A stretch of DNA of 64,000 nt from Lachnospiraceae bacterium (GTDB lineage: Bacteria > Bacillota > Clostridia > Lachnospirales > Lachnospiraceae), in NCBI GenBank assembly GCA_017962825.1, contig JAGCUO010000002.1, forward strand, positions 22,556 to 86,555. Direction: 5' to 3'. Position 1 is the stretch's first letter. Every line of letters begins with the position of its first letter. Of the stretch, positions 14,823-23,135 are shown piece by piece. Position numbers and translations under genes: made by a program. Below the pieces are notes generated by a model, which was not told where the DNA came from, did not search any database, and saw nothing but the letters and a program-made list of their open reading frames with translations.

Positions 14823-15275
14823 ATGGGGATAAGTTATTGCAGATTAACCGAAGACAGGCTGGATGTTTTTATCGGAATGAGAATAAAGCAGCTCCGTGAA
14901 GAAGGTGCTACAGAAGACTTTGACCTCGTGCCTAACCTTAAGGATTATTATCACAGACATATGAGCGATGGAACGTTCGTATCCTGGCTTGCCATGGACG
15001 GGGATAAAATAGTGGGGACAAGCGGTATGTCCATGGTGGAAAAGCCTCCTTATTTCAGCTGCCCAAGTGGAAAAATAGGTCTGCTGTCGAGCATGTTCAC
15101 CGATCCGGATTATCGCAGAAAAGGCATAGCAAGGGAACTGCTGTCCAGAGTTGTGGAGGAAGCGAAAAATTACGGATGCGGATGCGTGCAGATAACGGCA
15201 TCGGATATGGGTGTGCTTTTGTATACAGATTTCGGCTTTGTCAAAAACGGAAATTTCATGCAATATAAGTTTTAA
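14823..15275 (+). CDS. GNAT family N-acetyltransferase
   Basis: ATG 14823 is chosen for the ACGGAGGTG site 6 bases upstream; a TTG at 14799 is unsupported. The 150-residue protein is a single GNAT domain. It has strand 4 'GLLSSMFTDPDYRRKGIAREL', where DPDYRRKGIA is the acetyl-CoA pyrophosphate loop (about residues 97-106), and the C-terminal 'LYTDFGFVKNG' typical of the fold. The acceptor substrate is unknown. A possible promoter (TGGATA at 14759, TAGAAT at 14782, 17-base spacing) precedes it. It stands alone between two terminators. Confidence 0.85.
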   Translation: MGISYCRLTEDRLDVFIGMRIKQLREEGATEDFDLVPNLKDYYHRHMSDGTFVSWLAMDGDKIVGTSGMSMVEKPPYFSCPSGKIGLLSSMFTDPDYRRKGIARELLSRVVEEAKNYGCGCVQITASDMGVLLYTDFGFVKNGNFMQYKF

Positions 15276-15304
15276 GCGAAAAATCGGTAAATATGGTAAA
15301 ATAG

Positions 15305-15341
15305 AGGCGTATGTTTCGTTAGGAACACATACGCCTTTTTA
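15305..15341 (+). terminator. Rho-independent terminator
   Basis: AGGCGTATGT (15305-15314) pairs perfectly with ACATACGCCT (15327-15336) and is followed by TTTTATAT. It ends the GNAT transcript. A TGGTAAAAT (extended -10, 15294-15302) sits immediately before it and may start the lipid operon downstream, in which case the hairpin would be in its leader. Confidence 0.75.
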
Positions 15342-15368
15342 TATAGCCTTATCCGGAGAAGAACGAGA

Positions 15369-15977
15369 ATGAGCAATTTAAAGGTTTTGGCGGATACGAT
15401 CGTGAAGATGTATGTCACTTTGCTTCCTGCCATCATTGCCGGGATACTTGTCATGGTCTGGTGTAAGACGGGATTTATGAAATCGGCGATGAAACCCATG
15501 GATATGGGTAAAAATTTCCGCGACGGAAAAAGGATATTCGGTGATAACAAAACCTGGAAGGGATTTATCGGATATCTGATCTTTGGTACGGTCTCTACGG
15601 TCATATGGGGCGCTGTTTGCCATGGCACCGGAATCGATCATCTGAATTATTTCTATGTTCATCATGAGAACACATTTCTTTTCAATCTGATGACGGGGTT
15701 TCTCCTCGGACTCGGATATGCACTCTTTGAATTACCCAACAGCTTTCTTAAGAGAAGATTGGATATAACACCCGGTAAGACAACATCGGGAGCATGGAAA
15801 GTATTTTTTATTTTCCTTGATCAGGCAGATTCGATATTCGGATGTGCCCTTGTGGTGTGGTTGTTTTATGATCTGGGGATCGGATTATATCTTCTCTATG
15901 TTCTGGTAGGTGCTTTGACACATATTATCGTGAACATGCTGTTGTATGTATGCAGGCTCAGAAAAAACCCTTTTTAA
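15369..15977 (+). CDS. CarS-like CDP-archaeol/CDP-lipid synthase family (DUF46) membrane protein
   Basis: The 202-residue integral membrane protein has about five hydrophobic segments. It carries the family hallmarks 'KNFRDGKRIFGDNKTWKG' near residue 48, 'NSFLKRRLDITPGK' near 130 and 'FLDQADSIFG' near 157. In archaea CarS transfers CMP from CTP to unsaturated archaetidic acid, the ether-lipid equivalent of CdsA; bacterial members are poorly studied. GGAGAAG precedes the ATG. It is the first gene of a run to 27263 with gaps of 19 bases or less, followed by PssA-like, PSD and UbiA genes, so CDP-activation of a lipid is the natural reading. Whether the lipid is archaeal-like or an ordinary phosphatidic acid is not known. 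Confidence 0.8.
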   Translation: MSNLKVLADTIVKMYVTLLPAIIAGILVMVWCKTGFMKSAMKPMDMGKNFRDGKRIFGDNKTWKGFIGYLIFGTVSTVIWGAVCHGTGIDHLNYFYVHHENTFLFNLMTGFLLGLGYALFELPNSFLKRRLDITPGKTTSGAWKVFFIFLDQADSIFGCALVVWLFYDLGIGLYLLYVLVGALTHIIVNMLLYVCRLRKNPF

Positions 15978-15992
15978 TAATGGAGAAAAGAC

Positions 15993-18500
15993 ATGATCGT
16001 AAGACTCGCACTTGATGAAAAGAGAGAAGACAAGCTTGGAAACAAAGGTAAATTTCTACTTCAGATGAAGAAGAAGGGATTTAACGTCCCCGGCGGATTT
16101 ATCCTTGATACGGATATATACGATGAAGTTATGGCTGCAAACTCTGTAAGTGATGCCATAAGTGATTCGCTATACGGATTAAATAATGAAAATGTTAAAA
16201 AGGTTTCTGAAGAGATCAATTCATTACTTGATAAGATCAATATCCCGTCTGATATCTCATCACAAATTGATAAGCTTGCATCCGAAGACACTCTTTATGC
16301 CGTAAGAAGCAGCGGAAATATGGAGGATCTGGAAGAGTATTCTTTTGCGGGACAGTACGATACATTTCTGAATGTAAAAAAAGAAGATATATGCCGTAGG
16401 GTTATCGATTGTTACAGATCCATGTTCGGAGAAGTTCTTCTGCAGTATGTGGTAAATAACAGGATCGATGCTCCTGCAATGAAAATGTCCGTAGTTGTAC
16501 AGGAGATGGTTCCAGCAGACATGAGTGGAATCTGTTTTACCATAGATCCTGTAAACGGTTACGACAAAGAAATGTTGATCGAGGTGTCTGAGGGTCTCGG
16601 TGAAAATATCGTAAGCGGAAAGACGGCGCCCGAGCAGTATTTTTACAATTGGTATTACAAGAAGGAGACACGTAGGGCAAAGAAAAATAAATTCCTGGAT
16701 GAGGATGCGGTCGAAAGATATGCATCGGTCTTTTCGGATATTCAGCGTTTCTTCGGATATCCCTGTGATATCGAATTTGCAATCGCAGATGACAAACTTT
16801 ACATCCTTCAGGCCAGAAGGATAACCAAGATCGGATATAACGGGATCAAATATATGTGGACCACCGCAGATTTCAAGGACGGTGGTGTATCCGCAACGGT
16901 ATGTACCCCTTACATGTGGAGTCTGTACGAGTATATTTGGGAATTTTCGCTTCGCTCTTTTATAGTAAGATCGGAAATCCTTAAAGATGAAGAACTTCCC
17001 AAAAAGCTTGGTGAGATGTTCTATGGTCGTCCTTACTGGAATATGTCCGCGGTCAAAAAAGCGATGAGTCAGGTCATCGGATATAAAGAAAGAGAATTTG
17101 ACAGCGAATATGGTATCATCGGAGATTATGAGGGCGATGGACAGACTACAAAAGTCACTCCATCAACCGTTTCGAGAATGCTCCGTATTGTGATCAATCA
17201 GAGCCGTATCCTTAAGGGCCGCAGGGAAAACAATCAGAGATATAAAGACGAATTACTGAAACAGTATTACAGATATAAAGATAAATACGACAATAAAAAG
17301 ATTACGAATATTGAAAAGGAATTCGTAAGGATCACCAAGAAAACATATCTCAGAAGTGAGACTACATATTTCTGGCAGATCTTTATCAACACCATTCATC
17401 AGTCTCTGTATAAGGACAGTTTATTAAAGTATGTATCCGAAAGCGAGTATCTGTCACTTCTCGGAAACATAGATAATATTTCCCATCTGCTTCCTTTCTA
17501 TGAGATGTGGGAAGTTACGAGACAGATACGCAAGGATGAAAAGGCTTATTTATATTGGCAGGAAAAGAGTGCGGAGGAAATCTCCGGAGAACTTACCTCT
17601 CCGAAGAACTGTGTTCCTGTGGTAAAGGAGATCATAGACAAATACGGTTATCATTCGGATAAAGAACTGGATATCACGTATCCCTGTTATTATGAAGAAC
17701 CTGAAACCATCGTAGCAATGATCAAGGATATGGTGGTGTTGGAGGATTTATATTCTCCGCTTGAAGATAAAGAAAACGGCCACAGAATGTATTCTGAGGT
17801 TTTGGGTAAGATAAGAGCTAAGGTATCCGACCGAACATTTCGAAAGGTTGAGAAGAAAGTGTCCGGTATGAGAAAGATGCTTTGGTGGAGAGAAGAGTTC
17901 AGGGATGTGTCCACCAGATTTTATTACATGCTCAGAGTATATACGATAGAGTATGCAAAGTATCTGACCGGCAAAGGGGTTCTCGAAAGATACGAAGATG
18001 TATGGTTTTTGAAAGTCGGAGATCTGTGGGATTATGTTGACGGAAAGAAAACCAAGGATGATCTTCGAAGCATCATAAAAAGAAATAAATATTATTACGA
18101 TTGCTACAGAAACTACATAAGTGATAACGAGATCGGAACGATATTCTCAAAACACAGAGATGATGTAAAGGCTAAAGATTCAGCTATAAAGGGTCTCGGA
18201 GCAAATAACGGAAAGGTGACGGGAATCGCAAGAGTCATCGAGGATTTCTCACAGATAGACAGACTTCAGGAAGGAGATATCCTTGTTACCAGATTTACGG
18301 ATACAGGATGGACCCCGAAGTTTGCAATCCTTTCAGGGATCGTAACCGAATATGGCGGTATCCTCTGCCATGCCGCAATCGTATCTAGAGAGTACGGTAT
18401 ACCTGCGATTGTTTGCTGTAAGGATGCAATGCAGAAGATCCGTGACGGACAGACCGTTACCATAGACGGAACTACCGGAACCGTTACGATAGTTAAGTGA
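15993..18500 (+). CDS. Rifampin-phosphotransferase-like dikinase (PEP synthase ATP-grasp plus phosphohistidine domain)
   Basis: The 835-residue protein has three parts. An N-terminal PPDK/PEP-synthase ATP-grasp domain (1-290) contains 'LYAVRSSGNMEDL', 'FAGQYDTFLNV' and 'MSGICFTIDPVNG'. A middle region (about 290-730) has no recognised motif. A C-terminal phosphohistidine swivelling domain (about 735-835) contains 'GGILCHAAIVSREYGIPAIV', with His793 as the phospho-carrier. The PEP-binding TIM barrel of true PEP synthase is absent, which is the layout of rifampin phosphotransferase (about 865 aa). Such enzymes use ATP, substrate and water to give AMP, phosphate and a phosphorylated substrate bound by the middle domain. 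Here the operon suggests a lipid or lipid-headgroup alcohol as acceptor; this is inference. Confidence 0.8.
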   Translation: MIVRLALDEKREDKLGNKGKFLLQMKKKGFNVPGGFILDTDIYDEVMAANSVSDAISDSLYGLNNENVKKVSEEINSLLDKINIPSDISSQIDKLASEDTLYAVRSSGNMEDLEEYSFAGQYDTFLNVKKEDICRRVIDCYRSMFGEVLLQYVVNNRIDAPAMKMSVVVQEMVPADMSGICFTIDPVNGYDKEMLIEVSEGLGENIVSGKTAPEQYFYNWYYKKETRRAKKNKFLDEDAVERYASVFSDIQRFFGYPCDIEFAIADDKLYILQARRITKIGYNGIKYMWTTADFKDGGVSATVCTPYMWSLYEYIWEFSLRSFIVRSEILKDEELPKKLGEMFYGRPYWNMSAVKKAMSQVIGYKEREFDSEYGIIGDYEGDGQTTKVTPSTVSRMLRIVINQSRILKGRRENNQRYKDELLKQYYRYKDKYDNKKITNIEKEFVRITKKTYLRSETTYFWQIFINTIHQSLYKDSLLKYVSESEYLSLLGNIDNISHLLPFYEMWEVTRQIRKDEKAYLYWQEKSAEEISGELTSPKNCVPVVKEIIDKYGYHSDKELDITYPCYYEEPETIVAMIKDMVVLEDLYSPLEDKENGHRMYSEVLGKIRAKVSDRTFRKVEKKVSGMRKMLWWREEFRDVSTRFYYMLRVYTIEYAKYLTGKGVLERYEDVWFLKVGDLWDYVDGKKTKDDLRSIIKRNKYYYDCYRNYISDNEIGTIFSKHRDDVKAKDSAIKGLGANNGKVTGIARVIEDFSQIDRLQEGDILVTRFTDTGWTPKFAILSGIVTEYGGILCHAAIVSREYGIPAIVCCKDAMQKIRDGQTVTIDGTTGTVTIVK

Positions 18501-18513
18501 TCGGAGAACAGTT

Positions 18514-19128
18514 ATGAAAAAAATCGTAGGGTTTTGGAATCCTTCAGTGATCCTCACATATATCGGTATGAGCTTTGCCATACTCGGAATGTACCTCGCG
18601 GTAAAGGATATGATAAATTTCGCATTTATCTGTCTTGTACTGTGTGGTATCTGCGATCTGTTTGACGGAGTGATCGCCAAGAAATTCAAGAGAAGTGAAG
18701 ATGAAAAAGCATTCGGAATAGAGCTGGACTCTCTTGTTGATGTATTGAGTTTTATCGCGCTTCCTGTGACGCTTTTTATGAATATCGGATTCGACTCTGC
18801 GTTACATCTGATAATTTATGTACTTTATTCCATTGCGGGAATCGCAAGACTCGGATATTTCAATGTAGTCACGGCTGACGAAGACGGCCCCGTAAAATAT
18901 TACTCGGGACTTCCCATTACATATGCGGCACTTGTTTTTTCCTTAATGTATCTGACGATTAATATACTCAGCCCGGAAGTGTTTGTGATCGTATATACGT
19001 TTTCAATGATCGCAGTAACTGTCTTGGAAGTTCTTAAGATAAAGATCGCAAAACCAAGAGGCCTTGCATACATATTCTTTGGAGTTCTGGCAATAGCTGT
19101 TATAGCACTTTTTATCATTACAGCATGA
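18514..19128 (+). CDS. pssA: CDP-alcohol phosphatidyltransferase, phosphatidylserine synthase-like (PssA)
   Basis: The 204-residue membrane enzyme carries the CDP-alcohol phosphotransferase signature DGxxAK(x8)GxxLDxxxD. It is seen as 'CDLFDGVIAKKF' followed by 'FGIELDSLVDVLSF' (about residues 47-82). The Lys in AK replaces the usual Arg of AR. The form with 'ELDSLVD' is typical of bacterial and archaeal PssA, which swaps CMP of a CDP-lipid for serine. About six to seven transmembrane helices are predicted by eye. GGAGAAC precedes the ATG. Its stop overlaps the start of the decarboxylase gene (ATGA), supporting consecutive serine attachment and decarboxylation. Confidence 0.85.
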   Translation: MKKIVGFWNPSVILTYIGMSFAILGMYLAVKDMINFAFICLVLCGICDLFDGVIAKKFKRSEDEKAFGIELDSLVDVLSFIALPVTLFMNIGFDSALHLIIYVLYSIAGIARLGYFNVVTADEDGPVKYYSGLPITYAALVFSLMYLTINILSPEVFVIVYTFSMIAVTVLEVLKIKIAKPRGLAYIFFGVLAIAVIALFIITA

Positions 19129-19985
19129 GAATATACGACAGGAAAACAAAAGAATACGAAGAAATTGTTCAGTACGGACAGGGTGCACTTAAATTTCTGT
19201 ATGGAAATATCTTCGGAAGAATAATTCTGAAGATAGCGGTTTCACCCGCTGCATCACGGCTTTACGGAAAGATTAATTCCGGACGGGGAAGTAAAAAGAA
19301 AATTCCGGAATTCATAAGATCAAACAATATAAAGATCGAAGATTTCGAAGACAGGGAATACGAGTCGTTTAATGATTTCTTCACAAGAAAACTCCGCGAC
19401 GGAGCAAGGGTGATCGATACCGATGAAAAAAGGCTTATATCACCTGCGGATGCCAAACTCCTTGTCTATGATATTGAGGACGGGCTAAGGATGAATATAA
19501 AGGGCAGAACATATTCCGTGGATGAGATTGCACCGGGAATACCTGACCTTAATGATTATTCCGGAGGAAAATGTCTGGTTTATCGTTTGTGCATGGACGA
19601 TTACCACAGATATTGTTTTGTGGATGACGGATCGGTGAAAGATACACGAGTGATCAAAGGCAGATTACACACCGTCAGTCCTTTATCGAAAGACTATAAA
19701 ATATATAAAGAAAATCATCGAGTCGTAAGCGTTCTTTCTACGAAACACTTCGGCGATATGATAAACATCGAAGTGGGAGCGCTTCTGGTCGGAAAGATTG
19801 TAAACAGAGAAGTAGATCAGTTTACAAAAGGTGAGGAAAAAGGATTTTTTGAGCCGGGAGGATCAACGATCGTACAGCTCTTCAAGAAGGATACAGTAAA
19901 TATCGATGAAGATATCATAAAACAAAGTTTAGATAGTACAGAGACAAAAGTATTATTCGGGGAAGGAGTCGGATCGGTATGTTAA
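19125..19985 (+). CDS. psd: Phosphatidylserine decarboxylase (PSD, GGST type)
   Basis: The 286-residue proenzyme would turn phosphatidylserine (or an archaetidylserine analogue) into the ethanolamine lipid. 'FFTRKLRDGARVI' and 'ISPADAKLLVYD' (Asp) come first. 'MDDYHRYCFVDDG' (His) follows, where the usual second His of the HR.H segment is Cys. 'KGEEKGFFEPGGSTIVQLF' (about residues 235-253) contains the GGST self-cleavage site that generates the pyruvoyl cofactor. The N-terminus is hydrophobic around residues 18-45, suggesting membrane association. It overlaps pssA by 4 bases and the UbiA gene by 7, so all three are translationally coupled. Activity is well supported; the lipid backbone is not. 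Confidence 0.88.
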   Translation: MRIYDRKTKEYEEIVQYGQGALKFLYGNIFGRIILKIAVSPAASRLYGKINSGRGSKKKIPEFIRSNNIKIEDFEDREYESFNDFFTRKLRDGARVIDTDEKRLISPADAKLLVYDIEDGLRMNIKGRTYSVDEIAPGIPDLNDYSGGKCLVYRLCMDDYHRYCFVDDGSVKDTRVIKGRLHTVSPLSKDYKIYKENHRVVSVLSTKHFGDMINIEVGALLVGKIVNREVDQFTKGEEKGFFEPGGSTIVQLFKKDTVNIDEDIIKQSLDSTETKVLFGEGVGSVC

Positions 19986-20878
19986 AACGAATCCATATAT
20001 ATATGAAGGAAAGATATCCCCTGATACCGAGACTGATATTGGGATTGATAGTTTTCCTTGAAATACATTTTATAATTCTTCTTAATGAAGGCGTTACCAA
20101 ATTCGACATCGGAATACAGGAATTTGTGGGTGCATATACGGTATTTGCATTTTTGCTATGGCTCAGAATAGCGGATGATCTGAAAGATTTTGAGACTGAT
20201 AAAGTGTTATTTCCGGACAGACCTCTCGCAAGAGGAAGCGTCTATAAGAAGGACGTTATCATCGTGTGTGCCATTGCAGAAGCAATAGCTGTTGTTTTAA
20301 ATATTCTCTTTATGAACAACATTCTGTTTTTCTGCATTCTGTATTTTTACGGATATTTGATGAGTAAGTGGTTCTTCCAGAAGGCAAAGATCCAGCCATC
20401 GCTTCCCCTTGCTCTTGTCACACACAATCCCGTTCAGATGTTTGTAAATCTTTATATCATTTCCTTTACTGTTATTAAATATGATCTTCGTGCGGTGACG
20501 CTCACAACATGTTTGACTTTATGGACCTTATATTTCCCTGCACTTATATGGGAGGTATCGCGTAAGATCAGGGCGCCCAAAGACGAAAATGATTATACGA
20601 CATACTCGAAGCTGTTCGGATATAAGAAAGCTACAAAATTTGTAATGATACTTACCATCGTTGATATCATTACGAATTTTATACTGGTATTCAGACTGAA
20701 TAAGATTTCAATCGTAGTACTGTTCCTGCTTGTATCATGGATGACCATGAAGTTCATTCAGTACATCAAGGATCCGAATAAATTTGTGATCGTTGAAAAA
20801 GTGGAAAGGTATACCTATCTGCAGGAATCTACGATGCTCCTCACAATAGTTGTTTTCCTGATCTTCGGAAGGATTTAG
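19979..20878 (+). CDS. UbiA superfamily prenyltransferase-like membrane protein
   Basis: The 299-residue protein has about eight to nine membrane helices. It carries an Asp-rich motif 'ADDLKDFETDKVLFPDRPLA' (about residues 62-81), which matches the NDxxDxxxD plus P.RP pattern that binds prenyl diphosphate through Mg. The second loop, 'KIRAPKDENDYTTYSKLFG' (about 194-212), corresponds to the second DxxxD motif. UbiA enzymes attach prenyl chains to aromatic rings, to haem, or, in archaea, to geranylgeranylglyceryl phosphate (DGGGP synthase). Its place between PSD and the second dikinase makes the last parallel attractive, but substrate cannot be assigned from motifs. Confidence 0.75.
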   Translation: MLKRIHIYMKERYPLIPRLILGLIVFLEIHFIILLNEGVTKFDIGIQEFVGAYTVFAFLLWLRIADDLKDFETDKVLFPDRPLARGSVYKKDVIIVCAIAEAIAVVLNILFMNNILFFCILYFYGYLMSKWFFQKAKIQPSLPLALVTHNPVQMFVNLYIISFTVIKYDLRAVTLTTCLTLWTLYFPALIWEVSRKIRAPKDENDYTTYSKLFGYKKATKFVMILTIVDIITNFILVFRLNKISIVVLFLLVSWMTMKFIQYIKDPNKFVIVEKVERYTYLQESTMLLTIVVFLIFGRI

Positions 20879-20879
20879 A

Positions 20880-23135
20880 ATGTACGGAAGTAAAGCTGAC
20901 AATCTTATTAAGATGAAAGAAGCAGGAATTAATGTTCCTGCTTTTGAAATAATAGAATTCGGCGAAGAATTTGATGAAAAGAAATTTGAGGCCTATACAA
21001 GGAATGTTGCGGTTCGCAGTTGCTGTAATCTCGAGGACGGAGCAGATCAAAGTTTTGCTGGACAGTTTGCAACATATCTGAATGTAAAACCGGGTGAGAT
21101 TGCGGAAAAAATCGCAGAATGCAGAAATTCCGTAAATGCCGAGAGCGTACTTGCATATATGGATAATCGCGGCCTCAAACCTGATGCACTTAAGATGTGC
21201 GTCATAGTGCAGGACATGGTAAATGCCGACAGAGCAGGAGTATTGTTTACGGCAAATCCTCAGGGACTGCTCAATGAATCGGTCATTGCCTGCGGAAGAG
21301 GACTAGGTGAAGGGGTTGTGTCAGGTTCATCGGATACGACCACCTATTATTATCATCTTACGGATAAACTGTATTATTACGAAGGTAAAGAAGATCTGCT
21401 TTCTTCGGATGAGATAGATGAGCTGATCGAAGTATCAACGAAGATCAAAGAACTGTTTGGAGAATATCTCGATATTGAATTTGCTTTTTCGGAAGGCAGA
21501 TTATATATACTTCAGGGAAGACCCATTACAACCATAAAAGCGGAGAATCCTCTGATACTGGATAACAGTAATATTGTGGAAAGTTATCCGGGACTTTCAC
21601 TTCCTCTTACGATTTCTTTTGTACACATGGTTTACAGCGGTGTGTTCAGAGGTGTGAGCAGAAGGGTTCTTAAAAATGATAAAGAATTAAACAAACATGC
21701 CGATGTTTTCAACAACATGGTGGGTCATGCAAACGGAAGAATGTATTACAAGATCAGTAACTGGTATACGGTTCTGAAATTTCTTCCCTTTAATAAAAGG
21801 ATCATTCCCGTTTGGCAGGAAATGCTGGGTGTAAAAAATAAATCGGTGAGCGATAAGGATGTGGTTCTTACTCCATTTGTCCGTATCATGACTTATGTGA
21901 ATTCTTTCTATGAACTTGTTTCCGTTCCGAGACATATGAGAAGTCTGGAAGAAGAATTTGTAAGAGTAAACGATCACTTCTATGACTGTTATGATCCGGC
22001 AATGGACCTGAAAGAACTCATCGGACTTTATGATGAAGTAAAAGATAAGCTTTTAAGTATTTGGGATGTTACTCTTCTCAATGATATGTATGCATTCATC
22101 TATACCGGGCTGGTGAAAAGCAGGTTGCGTAAAAAGTCCGGACAGGATGATGCTTTCGTCAACAGATACATATCGGGCATAACAGATATAGAGAGCATGA
22201 AGCCCGTTAAAGCTCTCATAGAACTGGCTTATAAAAAAGATGAGCTGTCAGAAGAGGAATTTAAAAAATCCAAAGCGGAATACATAAGGCTATACGGTGA
22301 CAGAAATCTTGAAGAACTGAAACTGGAAAGAAGAACATTCAGATCTACACCGTCACTTCTGGATGAAAGGATCGCCGAATACAGAAAAGATCCGGAAAGA
22401 CTTAAAAAGCTTTACGAAGATATCAATAAGAGTGAAACGTTGCGGATCAAAACAGATCCCATAACACGTTTTCTCGGAAAGAGATGTGCGAGAGGAATCG
22501 CGGGCAGAGAAAAATCCAGACTTAATCGAAGCAGGATCTACGGCATCGTAAGACTGATCTTTGATACCATGGGTTCAAGATTTGCGGAAGCAGGACTTAT
22601 AGATAAGGCGGAAGATATTTATTATCTTACGGTAGATGAAGCGTTCCGGCTTGTAAGTGAACCTGCGGATATGAAATCTGTGATAGCTGAGAGGAAGGAT
22701 GCATATTCTCTGTATGAAATGCTTCCTCCATATACAAGACTGATCTTTGAAGAAAGCGAATTTGACAAGAGACATTCCTGTGTGAATTCGCATAAAAAGA
22801 AAAATTCCGAAAATGTACTGCAGGGAGTACCGTGCTCGGGGAGCGTTGCCGAAGGTGAAGCTCTTGTTATATCCGGTCCGGGTGATGCACACGATGTAAA
22901 GGATAAGATACTCGTTACCAAGATGACCGATCCCGGATGGGTGTTTTTGCTTGCGACCGCAAAAGGCGTCATATCTGAAAAAGGATCGCTTTTATCACAT
23001 ACAGCTATCATATCGAGAGAACTGAATATTCCCTCCGTTGTGGGTGTTGATAAGCTCACGGATACTGTTAAAACCGGTGATATGATCCGGATGGACGGAG
23101 GAACGGGACGAATAGAGATCATAGGGAGAGCCTGA
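20880..23135 (+). CDS. Second rifampin-phosphotransferase-like dikinase
   Basis: The 751-residue protein is organised like 15993-18500 but lacks about 80 residues at the N-terminus. The ATP-grasp part contains 'VAVRSCCNLEDGADQSFAGQ' near residue 41 and 'RAGVLFTANPQG' near 119. The middle region (about 225-640) is divergent from the first dikinase. The C-terminal swivelling domain contains 'KGSLLSHTAIISRELNIPSV' with phospho-carrier His707. No PEP-binding TIM barrel follows. A GGAAGGA site lies 6 bases before the ATG, inside the UbiA gene. Two copies with different middle domains in one operon suggest two different acceptor molecules, or sequential phosphorylations, in one pathway. Confidence 0.78.
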   Translation: MYGSKADNLIKMKEAGINVPAFEIIEFGEEFDEKKFEAYTRNVAVRSCCNLEDGADQSFAGQFATYLNVKPGEIAEKIAECRNSVNAESVLAYMDNRGLKPDALKMCVIVQDMVNADRAGVLFTANPQGLLNESVIACGRGLGEGVVSGSSDTTTYYYHLTDKLYYYEGKEDLLSSDEIDELIEVSTKIKELFGEYLDIEFAFSEGRLYILQGRPITTIKAENPLILDNSNIVESYPGLSLPLTISFVHMVYSGVFRGVSRRVLKNDKELNKHADVFNNMVGHANGRMYYKISNWYTVLKFLPFNKRIIPVWQEMLGVKNKSVSDKDVVLTPFVRIMTYVNSFYELVSVPRHMRSLEEEFVRVNDHFYDCYDPAMDLKELIGLYDEVKDKLLSIWDVTLLNDMYAFIYTGLVKSRLRKKSGQDDAFVNRYISGITDIESMKPVKALIELAYKKDELSEEEFKKSKAEYIRLYGDRNLEELKLERRTFRSTPSLLDERIAEYRKDPERLKKLYEDINKSETLRIKTDPITRFLGKRCARGIAGREKSRLNRSRIYGIVRLIFDTMGSRFAEAGLIDKAEDIYYLTVDEAFRLVSEPADMKSVIAERKDAYSLYEMLPPYTRLIFEESEFDKRHSCVNSHKKKNSENVLQGVPCSGSVAEGEALVISGPGDAHDVKDKILVTKMTDPGWVFLLATAKGVISEKGSLLSHTAIISRELNIPSVVGVDKLTDTVKTGDMIRMDGGTGRIEIIGRA

